7,922 nucleotides of DNA from Actinomycetota bacterium (GTDB lineage: Bacteria > Actinomycetota > Humimicrobiia > Humimicrobiales > Humimicrobiaceae). The notes below the pieces were generated by a model. That model ran no database searches and was not told where the DNA came from. It saw only the letters and a program-made list of their open reading frames with translations. A program made the position numbers and the translations under genes. The stretch lies in contig JAQVJB010000085.1 in NCBI GenBank assembly GCA_028695395.1, positions 1 to 7,922 of the forward strand, written 5' to 3'. Below, piece by piece: positions 1-6,214 of this stretch (positions are counted from its first letter, which is position 1; each line of letters starts with the position of its first letter).

Positions 1-843
1 GTTGCAACTGCAACTGCAGCTGCCCTGATGGATATGGAATGTGAAATATTTATGGGTAAGGAAGACACAGAACGCCAGGCATTAAATGTCTTCAGGATGG
101 AGCTTCTCGGAGCTAAAGTGCATACTGTTACATCAGGTACCATGGTGCTAAAAGACGCAGTAAATGCAACAATGCGTGAGTGGACTTCCCGAATGCATGA
201 TACCCATTATGTACTTGGTTCAGTAATGGGACCCCATCCTTTTCCGACAATTGTAAGGGATTTCCAAAAAGTAATTGGAAAAGAGATAAAAGAACAGCTT
301 ATGGAAAAAGAAGGAAGACTGCCTGATGCTGTTATTGCATGCATAGGCGGTGGAAGCAATGCCATGGGTTCTTTTTATGAATTCATAAGCGAACCTACTG
401 TTAGGCTGATCGGTTGTGAAGCTGCAGGACTTGGAGTGGATAATCCAAAAAATGCGGCTACGATTGCCACAGGCAAAGTCGGGATTTTCCATGGAATGAA
501 ATCATATTTCTGCCAGGATGAATATGGGCAGATTGCACCAGTATATTCAATCTCAGCAGGGCTGGATTATCCAGGAGTCGGACCTGAACATGCTTATCTT
601 TCTGACAGCGGCAGAGCTGAATATTTCCCTATCACCGATGAAGAATCAGTAAAAGCATTCGAATATCTTTCAAGAACCGAAGGCATAATACCGGCAGTGG
701 AGAGTGCTCATGCTATTGCATATACAATGAAACTTGCTCCCTCTATGTCTGCAAAAAAGATAATAGTGGTGAATCTTTCTGGAAGAGGAGACAAAGATGT
801 GGCAGCAATTGCAAGATACAGGGGGGTAAAAATCTATGAGTAA
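1..843 (+). CDS. trpB: Tryptophan synthase beta subunit, 5'-truncated by window edge
   Basis: PLP-dependent cytoplasmic enzyme that condenses indole with L-serine to give L-tryptophan, in an alpha2beta2 complex with TrpA. The frame is open from base 1, so the true start lies upstream. The window opens just after the family's GAGQHG motif, so the catalytic Lys and the Glu of that motif are outside it. The visible 280 residues match TrpB throughout: MGKEDTERQALNVFRMELLG, GPHPFPTIVRDFQ, the PLP-phosphate loop GGGSNAMGSF, SISAGLDYPGVGPEHAYL, GIIPAVESAHA and the C-terminal NLSGRGDKD, whose Ser contacts the PLP pyridine nitrogen. Nothing visible looks degenerate. The stop codon overlaps the trpA start by 8 bp (ATGAGTAA), implying translational coupling of the two subunits. 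This is the standard TrpB1 type, not TrpB2. The call is certain; only the 5' end is missing. Confidence 0.97.
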   Translation, partial: VATATAAALMDMECEIFMGKEDTERQALNVFRMELLGAKVHTVTSGTMVLKDAVNATMREWTSRMHDTHYVLGSVMGPHPFPTIVRDFQKVIGKEIKEQLMEKEGRLPDAVIACIGGGSNAMGSFYEFISEPTVRLIGCEAAGLGVDNPKNAATIATGKVGIFHGMKSYFCQDEYGQIAPVYSISAGLDYPGVGPEHAYLSDSGRAEYFPITDEESVKAFEYLSRTEGIIPAVESAHAIAYTMKLAPSMSAKKIIVVNLSGRGDKDVAAIARYRGVKIYE

Positions 844-1624
844 GATTACTGAAGCATTTAAAAAAAACAAAGCTTTCATTGCTTTTATTACTGGCGGAGA
901 TCCAGATATTGAAACTACTGAAAAATTAATAATTGCCATGGCAAAAGCAGGCACTGACCTTATAGAAATCGGCATTCCTTTCTCTGACCCGGTAGCTGAA
1001 GGGATAATCATACAGGATGCCGATGAGAGAGCGCTGAAAGCCGGATGTACTACCGATAAACTTTTTGAAATGGTTAAAAGGGTAAGAAAGAAGACAGGCA
1101 TTCCATTGCTGTTTATGACCTACATCAATCCAGTTTTTACCTATGGGAAAGAAAGATTTGCAAAAAAATGTGCAGAATGTGGAATAAACGGAATTATTAT
1201 TCCAGACATGCCTTTCGAAGAGAGATATGAGCTATTAGAAGAATTTAATACTAATAATATAGATCTGATTTCAATGGTGGCACCTACGTCAGAAGAAAGG
1301 ATTGAAGTCATAGCCAGAGAAGCTAAAGGGTTTATTTACTGCGTATCTTCTCTTGGTGTAACAGGAGTCAGAGATATAATAACTACTGATATGGGAAAAA
1401 TGATTAAGAAAATCCGCGAAGTAACTGACACACCTTGCGCAATCGGATTTGGCATCTCAACTCCGGAACAGGCATCCGTTATGGCAAACTTATCGGATGG
1501 AGTAATAGTCGGCAGTGCAATTGTAAAAGTTATTGCAAAATATGGAAGAAAAAGCATAAAACCTGTTACTGATTTTGTCAAAAGCATTAAAAACGGTATA
1601 CGGGATGGTGCTAACAAGCATTAA
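836..1624 (+). CDS. trpA: Tryptophan synthase alpha subunit
   Basis: TIM-barrel subunit that cleaves indole-3-glycerol phosphate to glyceraldehyde-3-phosphate and indole, which is channelled to TrpB. It has 262 residues, normal for the family (about 250-270). Motifs: FITGGDPD (17-24); LIEIGIPFSDP (42-52) with the catalytic Glu at 44 (Glu49 in Salmonella); YINPVFTYG (96-104); VAPTS (148-152); the phosphate-binding loop LGVTGVR (173-179); GFGIST (204-209); and GSAIV (226-230). The second catalytic acid, Asp60 in Salmonella, is Glu55 here (PVAEGIIIQ instead of PLADGPTIQ), and the following Pro-Thr is Ile-Ile. The start at 836 is supported by a G-rich Shine-Dalgarno tract at 821-826 inside trpB, 9 nt upstream, and by the ATGAGTAA overlap. 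A 74-bp AT-rich gap follows before trpD. Identity is certain; full activity is not proven given Glu55. Confidence 0.97.
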   Translation: MSKITEAFKKNKAFIAFITGGDPDIETTEKLIIAMAKAGTDLIEIGIPFSDPVAEGIIIQDADERALKAGCTTDKLFEMVKRVRKKTGIPLLFMTYINPVFTYGKERFAKKCAECGINGIIIPDMPFEERYELLEEFNTNNIDLISMVAPTSEERIEVIAREAKGFIYCVSSLGVTGVRDIITTDMGKMIKKIREVTDTPCAIGFGISTPEQASVMANLSDGVIVGSAIVKVIAKYGRKSIKPVTDFVKSIKNGIRDGANKH

Positions 1625-1698
1625 TAAAAAATAATACTTTTAGTATTTAATATAGAATAAAGCGACAATATATAATAATAAAAAAAGGAAGAAATATT

Positions 1699-2724
1699 AT
1701 GTATAAAACAATTATGAGTAAAGCTACAACTCACCAGGAGTTGTCGGAACAGGAGATTTTTAACCTTATACGGTCGATAAACAATAATGAAGTCAGCGAT
1801 GTTCAGATTGCAGGTTTTCAGGTTGCGCTCCTAATGAAAGGTGCGACACTTGAAGAAATTGCATATATCGCAAAAGCAATGCGGGAAAACTGTATCCCTC
1901 TCAGGCCTAAAGTAAAAGATGATTTAATGGATACTTGCGGGACAGGTGGAGGAAGCAGCACTTTTAATATCTCCACTGCAACTGCAATAGTAGCTGCTGC
2001 AGCGGGGATTCCAATTGCAAAGCATGGCAGCCGTTCAATCTCAAGCCTTTCAGGTAGCGCAGACGTGCTTGAAGCACTGGGTGTAAATATTAATTTAACC
2101 CCTGCTCAGGCTGAAAAGATGATTGAAGACATAGGCATAGTATTTATTTACGCCCCGTTATTTCATCCTGTTATGTGCAAGGTCCTTCCTGCAGAAACAG
2201 ATTTAGGAATTAAAACAATTTTTTATACTATTATAGGTCCGCTCATAAACCCTGCTTTTGCCCCAAGACATCTTCTTGGTGTGTATAAACCAGAACTGCT
2301 GGACAGTGTTTCTTATGTAGCAAAAGAATTAGGATATACACATGCAATGTTTGTTTACGGACTTGATGGCCTGGATGAAATATCTCTTATAGGTAAAACA
2401 AGGATAAATGAACTTAAAGGTGGGAAAATAACGACTTATGAAATCCAACCCGAGGATTTTGGTATGAAAAGATGTTCTCTTGATGAAATAAAAACAGGGA
2501 CTCCACAGGAAAATGCTAAAAGCATTATCGGTGTATTTTCCGGAGAATTAAAAGGCCCTATGAGAGATGCAATAGTGCTTAATGCAGCAGGAGCATTAAA
2601 AATAGGCGGAAAGGCTAAAAGTTTTGATGAAGGAATTATAATTGCCAATGAACTTATAGACAACGGAGCAGCAGGCAAGAAATTAAATCAGCTTAAGGAA
2701 ATGTCTAATTCTTTCTTAAAATAA
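1699..2724 (+). CDS. trpD: Anthranilate phosphoribosyltransferase (divergent active site)
   Basis: Transfers phosphoribose from PRPP to anthranilate, giving N-(5-phosphoribosyl)anthranilate. The 341 residues have the family layout: an N-terminal helical domain (about 1-72) followed by the alpha/beta phosphoribosyltransferase domain. Motifs: DTCGTGG (78-84), STFNIST (87-93), AKHG (107-110), SGSADVLEALGV (118-129), FHP (155-157), GPLINPA (180-186), LDE (225-227, metal-binding acids) and NAAGAL (295-300). Several usually invariant positions differ. GTGGDG reads GTGG-G, so the second-Mg Asp is lost. KHGN reads KHGS. The Arg of the VRxxLGIRT segment that contacts anthranilate is Glu166, and that segment ends IKT. 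GIRTIFN ends in Tyr instead of Asn. A GGAAGA ribosome binding site at 1687-1692, 6 nt before ATG 1699, favours this start over the ATG at 1714. This is not a TrpD2/YbiB protein by its motifs, and its trp neighbours support the TrpD call. Confidence 0.95.
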   Translation: MYKTIMSKATTHQELSEQEIFNLIRSINNNEVSDVQIAGFQVALLMKGATLEEIAYIAKAMRENCIPLRPKVKDDLMDTCGTGGGSSTFNISTATAIVAAAAGIPIAKHGSRSISSLSGSADVLEALGVNINLTPAQAEKMIEDIGIVFIYAPLFHPVMCKVLPAETDLGIKTIFYTIIGPLINPAFAPRHLLGVYKPELLDSVSYVAKELGYTHAMFVYGLDGLDEISLIGKTRINELKGGKITTYEIQPEDFGMKRCSLDEIKTGTPQENAKSIIGVFSGELKGPMRDAIVLNAAGALKIGGKAKSFDEGIIIANELIDNGAAGKKLNQLKEMSNSFLK

Positions 2725-2788
2725 TACGGTTTTTCTAAAATGAACTGATTTATTTTTAAGCAAAATAATTCTTTTCCGGTATAGATAA

Positions 2789-3490
2789 ATGAATACAAAA
2801 TTTTCAGATGCAATATTAAAAAGAAAAAAAGAAGGATTTATCCCTGTAATTCCTGACATAAAATGCATTTCACCAAAAGAAGGCGACATGCTTAAAGGAA
2901 GAGACCCGGTAGAAATTGTTAATAAACTTGTTGATGCAGGAACGCCAGCCCTGTCGGTTGTAACAGAGAGCCAGTATTTCGGGGGGTCAATGGAACTTCT
3001 GGCAAAGATTACTAAAAAATTTCCATATATTCCGGTACTTCGTAAAGATTTCATAAAGAATATTGATGAATTAAGATTATCCAGAGAATATGGAGCAAGC
3101 GCAATTCTTCTTATCTGTTCCGTACAACCATTTCAAAATATAAAAATGCTTTACGATAAAGCAATTGAAGAAAAGCTCGAGCCTCTTATCGAGGTTCACA
3201 CAAAGGAAGAACTAAAATTTGCACTTAAGATAGGAGCCAGCCTTATAGGGATAAATAATAGAGATATTGTCAGGCTTGAGAAAGATGAGGGAACAGTTTC
3301 ATTAACCAAAATGCTTATAAGGCATATCCCTGGTAATGTAACTGTCATTAGTGAAAGTTCTATTAAAACACCTCAAGAGGCAAAAGAAGCAATAGATGCC
3401 GGCGCAGATGCAGTTCTTGTCGGAACAGCATTATGGCAGGCGCAAAATGCTAATGATCTTTATTTTTCTTTAGCTGGCAGGATAGATTAA
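2789..3490 (+). CDS. trpC: Indole-3-glycerol phosphate synthase, short form
   Basis: TIM-barrel enzyme that cyclises and decarboxylates CdRP to indole-3-glycerol phosphate, the TrpA substrate. Catalytic and binding residues are recognisable: IPDIK (21-25; first-strand Lys25, with Asp replacing the usual Glu of EIK), SPKEGD (28-33), FGGS (64-67), LRKDFI (84-89; catalytic Lys86), LIEVH (133-137; Glu135), LIGINNRD (152-159; Asn) and VISESSIKTP (186-195). At 233 residues it is short for the family (about 250-270), and the first barrel strand begins near residue 18 rather than near 45, so most of the N-terminal extension (helix alpha-0) is missing. This is not a mis-called start: an in-frame TAA lies immediately upstream at 2786-2788 and the next Met is at residue 34. 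No convincing Shine-Dalgarno precedes ATG 2789. It lies 64 bp after trpD and 116 bp before trpF. There is no TrpF fusion. Confidence 0.95.
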   Translation: MNTKFSDAILKRKKEGFIPVIPDIKCISPKEGDMLKGRDPVEIVNKLVDAGTPALSVVTESQYFGGSMELLAKITKKFPYIPVLRKDFIKNIDELRLSREYGASAILLICSVQPFQNIKMLYDKAIEEKLEPLIEVHTKEELKFALKIGASLIGINNRDIVRLEKDEGTVSLTKMLIRHIPGNVTVISESSIKTPQEAKEAIDAGADAVLVGTALWQAQNANDLYFSLAGRID

Positions 3491-3606
3491 GAATCAGACA
3501 AGAAAAAGAATTTAAATAATATAATATAAAAATCTGGGTTTAATCATAATTTCAACGAATATAAAATCGAAGAATATAAAAAATCATAGAGGCACCGAGT
3601 TGATAA

Positions 3607-4305
3607 ATGATAAATGAGAGCAGTATCAAGGTTAAAATATGCGGTTTAAAAAAAAGAAAAGACGTGAAGTCTTGTATTGATATGGGTGTCGATATTGTGG
3701 GAGTTGTTGTTGACTACCCGATTTATGTGCCATGGAATTTAAGCCGTGAAGAAGCAAAACCCTTAATTGAAATGGTTAAATATCCTCATAAAAGCTGTAT
3801 TGTTACCGGTGGCGCACCTGAAAAGATAATAGAACTTGCAACCAGTTTAAAACCATCAATTGTACAGCTTCATTATAAAGAAACTCTTAAGGATACAATT
3901 ATTATCTCAGACGCTTTAAGCAAAATCGGTATAGATGTTATAAAGACAGTACCCCCTGAGCCAGTCGGTATGATTTTTCAGTTTGGGACAACAGATATAG
4001 AGAAAATAGTTAAAAGCCTTTGTGATACAAAAGTATGCGGGTTGCTTGCAGATTCCCGTATTCCTTCAAATGCAGCTGAAAACGGCTCAAAGCTTGATAT
4101 CGGATTTTTAAGACAGATAATCAAGTATTCTTCGAAGCCAGTGATAACTGCAGGAGGCATCAACCCGGAAAATGTATGTGATTTTATAGAAAAGACAAAA
4201 ACCAGCTTTATTGATGTTATGACAGGTATTGAAAAATCTCCCGGAGAAAAAGACATAAGAATGTTATCTGAACTACTCCTGGCAGTAAAGAAATTTCAAC
4301 CATAA
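3607..4305 (+). CDS. trpF: Divergent phosphoribosylanthranilate isomerase (TrpF-like)
   Basis: Most likely performs the Amadori rearrangement of PRA to CdRP, the step between TrpD and TrpC. The 232 residues look like a TIM barrel with a TrpF pattern: VKICGL (9-14) with the catalytic Cys12; IVQLHY (85-90; family QLHG); VIKTV (111-115); LLADSR (146-151) with Asp149 at the catalytic acid position; a second-half phosphate site VITAGGINPENV (179-190); and IDVMTGIEKSPGEKD (202-216; family DVSSGVE...G.KD). Departures: the GGTG/GGSG loop after the catalytic Asp reads AENG (157-160), and the usual GFVF...SPR segment reads VVVDYPIYVPWNLS (33-45). Its place directly after trpC, with no other trpF visible, supports the call. 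A weak AGAGG (3588-3592) precedes ATG 3607 at a long spacing. A related isomerase of altered specificity remains possible. Confidence 0.82.
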   Translation: MINESSIKVKICGLKKRKDVKSCIDMGVDIVGVVVDYPIYVPWNLSREEAKPLIEMVKYPHKSCIVTGGAPEKIIELATSLKPSIVQLHYKETLKDTIIISDALSKIGIDVIKTVPPEPVGMIFQFGTTDIEKIVKSLCDTKVCGLLADSRIPSNAAENGSKLDIGFLRQIIKYSSKPVITAGGINPENVCDFIEKTKTSFIDVMTGIEKSPGEKDIRMLSELLLAVKKFQP

Positions 4306-4389
4306 CATAGAATATAAAATAATCCTCTTCTAAAGAAAATATTAAATCCTTTGATTTTAATTTATAATCATTATTTAATTATATTTTAA

Positions 4390-4417
4390 AATCTGGGATT
4401 ATTTAAAATCCAAGATT
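4390..4417. promoter_or_regulatory. Imperfect inverted repeat in the trpF-radical SAM spacer
   Basis: Two 11-nt arms, AATCTGGGATT (4390-4400) and AATCCAAGATT (4407-4417), pair at 10 of 11 positions (one G/A mismatch) around a 6-nt loop. No T-tract follows on either strand, so it is a poor intrinsic terminator. It lies 69 nt before the radical SAM start and could be an operator or a transcript hairpin. The left arm resembles the AAAATCTGGG stretch before trpF (3529-3538). Function is unknown. Confidence 0.45.
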
Positions 4418-4486
4418 ACTAAATTAAATATACTAGTTATTATTATGATAATTTTTCAGGATTATTAAAAAACAACATCAGGGAAA

Positions 4487-6034
4487 ATGAATATATTATT
4501 GGTTCGTCCGGTTACAAATAAAATGCCTATAATAATACCTAATCTGGGGCTGGGATATCTGTCAAGCAAGTTAAAGAAACATGGCCATTCGGTTACCATA
4601 CTAGATTGTGCAAAGCTTAATTATGGTTATAAAGATTTTAGAAATTTTTTAAACACTAAAGAATTTGATATTGCCGGTTTTCAGGTTTTTACTTGTGATT
4701 TTTCTTCAGTCCAGAAAATGATAGATATTGTAAAAGAAGTAAATTCAAATATTATTACTATCGCGGGAGGGCCGCATATATCAGGGCTGCCGGAACATAC
4801 AATGAAGACAATAAGAAATCTGGACTATGGCTTTTACGGAGAGGCTGAGATAGGAATAGTAAAATTCTGTGATTATATTTCGGGAATGACCAATAATTCC
4901 GGAGAAAAAGAAACGATATTAGAGACTAGATCAGAGACATATAACAAAGGAGTAACTGGTGCTGGAAAAGAAATAGAGACGGAAGCAAAGACAGATACTG
5001 GAAAGAGAACAGAAAGTGGAACTGGAGATAACACAATAAGAGAGACAGTAAGTTTATCGGAAATTCCCGGTCTTATATACAGAAATGGTAATGAAGTTCT
5101 GGTTAATGAAAGAAAAGCAACTGAAGATCTTGACAGTCTTGATTTCCCGGATTGGGAATCAATAGATCCAAATACATATCCGCATGCACCGCATGGAACT
5201 TTTACAAAATCGCTGCCGGCAGCCCCAATAATAACTTCAAGAGGATGTCCTTATTCGTGTACGTATTGCGGCGTAAAAAATAATACAGGAAAGCGTCTGA
5301 GAATGCGCAGCCCGGAAAACATTATAAGCGAAATTGAACTGCTCATAGAAGAATACGGGGTAAAAGAAATACATATTGAAGATGATAATTTTACATTCAA
5401 CAGGGAGAGGGTGGTTGAATTCTGCAATCTTCTTCTGGATAGAAACATAAATATAAACTGGGCATGTCCTAATGGAGTAAGGCTTGATACTCTTGATGAA
5501 GAACTTCTAAAATTAATGGAAAAAGCCGGATGTTATTCTTTTGCGGTGGGTATTGAATCCGGTTCACCCAGGATTTTAAAAGATATGCGCCGACAGGTAA
5601 CTATAGAAAAAATGAGAGAGAAAATAATGCTGATAGCAAATACTACCAAAATTAAAATGACTGGTTTTCTGATGGCAGGCTATCCCACAGAGACAATTGA
5701 AGATATAAAAGAGACGATTAAATTTGTTAATTCTCTTCCATTAAACAGGGTGCAGTACAGTAACTTTTTACCTCTACCAGGAACCAGAATTTTTGATGAA
5801 TTGCTGGAAAAAGGTGAGATAGATTTAGGCTCTCTTTCCTGGGATAATTTTCAGGATAATGCAATAATATATTCTCCTCCGGGAATTCCACAAGAAGAGC
5901 TGCATAAAATTTTAAAAAGTGCATTTTATAAATTTTATTTTCGTCCAAGAATAATTATCAATCTTCTAAAGGAAATACACTCTTTTAATCAGTTTAAATT
6001 TGTGTTCGCTAGATTTATAGATATTTTTAAATAA
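4487..6034 (+). CDS. B12-binding domain-containing radical SAM protein
   Basis: Predicted cytoplasmic [4Fe-4S]/cobalamin radical SAM enzyme of the BchE/P-methylase-like class, with unknown substrate. The 515 residues divide as follows. A Rossmann-like cobalamin-binding domain occupies about 1-132 (MNILLVRPV, LGLGYLSSKLKKHGHSVTILD, IAGGPHISGLPE, YGFYGEAEI); no DxHxxG motif is seen, as is usual for this class. A hydrophilic low-complexity insertion rich in Glu, Thr, Lys and Gly spans about 135-190. A linker follows (IPGLIYRNG...LDSLDFPDW). The radical SAM barrel holds the cluster motif RGCPYSCTYC (Cys254, Cys258, Cys261), then IEDDNFTFN (297-305), VGIESGS (354-360), GFLMAGYPTET (393-403) and LPLPGTRIFDELL (428-440). 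An amphipathic C-terminal tail runs from about 470. AGGGA (4480-4484) sits very close to ATG 4487. It lies 181 bp after trpF and is followed by a strong terminator. Members include methyltransferases and ring-forming enzymes; no specific assignment is justified. Confidence 0.93.
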   Translation: MNILLVRPVTNKMPIIIPNLGLGYLSSKLKKHGHSVTILDCAKLNYGYKDFRNFLNTKEFDIAGFQVFTCDFSSVQKMIDIVKEVNSNIITIAGGPHISGLPEHTMKTIRNLDYGFYGEAEIGIVKFCDYISGMTNNSGEKETILETRSETYNKGVTGAGKEIETEAKTDTGKRTESGTGDNTIRETVSLSEIPGLIYRNGNEVLVNERKATEDLDSLDFPDWESIDPNTYPHAPHGTFTKSLPAAPIITSRGCPYSCTYCGVKNNTGKRLRMRSPENIISEIELLIEEYGVKEIHIEDDNFTFNRERVVEFCNLLLDRNININWACPNGVRLDTLDEELLKLMEKAGCYSFAVGIESGSPRILKDMRRQVTIEKMREKIMLIANTTKIKMTGFLMAGYPTETIEDIKETIKFVNSLPLNRVQYSNFLPLPGTRIFDELLEKGEIDLGSLSWDNFQDNAIIYSPPGIPQEELHKILKSAFYKFYFRPRIIINLLKEIHSFNQFKFVFARFIDIFK

Positions 6035-6074
6035 TATTATCAGCCTGAATTAGTAGCAGTAAAGATTTTAATAA

Positions 6075-6111
6075 TTAAAAGACCTCTATTTTATTTATAG
6101 AGGTCTTTTAA
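6075..6111. terminator. Strong bidirectional intrinsic terminator
   Basis: A perfect 15-bp stem joins TTAAAAGACCTCTAT (6075-6089) and ATAGAGGTCTTTTAA (6097-6111) with a 7-nt loop. The A-rich and T-rich stem bases give a TCTTTTAA end on either strand. It lies 40 bp after the radical SAM stop and about 100 bp beyond the end of the convergent SHOCT-like gene, so it can end transcription from both sides. Confidence 0.9.
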
Positions 6112-6157
6112 CATAATTGGGGAATAGTTTCTTAAGATTTAAAATAATAATTTATAC

Positions 6158-6214
6158 AGGGGGAGCTAAATTATGCGTCCCCCTACAAGGTGAAGGGGCC
6201 AAATTATATACTCC
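6158..6214. repeat. GC-rich extragenic palindrome with degenerate second copy
   Basis: AGGGGGA (6158-6164) and TCCCCCT (6178-6184) form a perfect 7-bp stem in otherwise AT-rich DNA. The intervening bases GCTAAATTATGC hold a further GC/GC pair. A diverged copy follows: GGGGCCAAATTAT...TCC (6195-6214), comparable to GGAGCTAAATTAT...TCC (6162-6180). The layout recalls REP/REPIN-type palindromes or an inserted remnant. It could also help end the leftward transcript, though no T-tract follows on that strand. No transposase gene is in the window. Confidence 0.5.

Noticed and set aside
220..1101. Minus-strand open frames opposite trpB/trpA (220-492 and 670-1101).
   Set aside because: They lie entirely opposite well-supported trpB/trpA coding sequence, have no recognisable domain, and are expected shadows.
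1625..1698. Short inverted repeat (1633-1647) considered as an attenuator or T-box before trpD.
   Set aside because: The stem is only 6 A/T-rich base pairs with a 3-nt loop, with no leader peptide, no T-box sequence and too little room.
1336..4256. Minus-strand open frames opposite trpA, trpD, trpC and trpF.
   Set aside because: They are antisense to conserved genes, with low-complexity hydrophobic translations typical of reversed coding frames.
4344..4357. Small hairpin AAATC-CTTT-GATTT after trpF considered as the trp terminator.
   Set aside because: A 5-bp AT-rich stem without a proper T-tract is too weak to call.
5251..5948. Minus-strand open frames opposite the radical SAM gene.
   Set aside because: The plus-strand frame carries clear family motifs across this stretch; the antisense frames have none.
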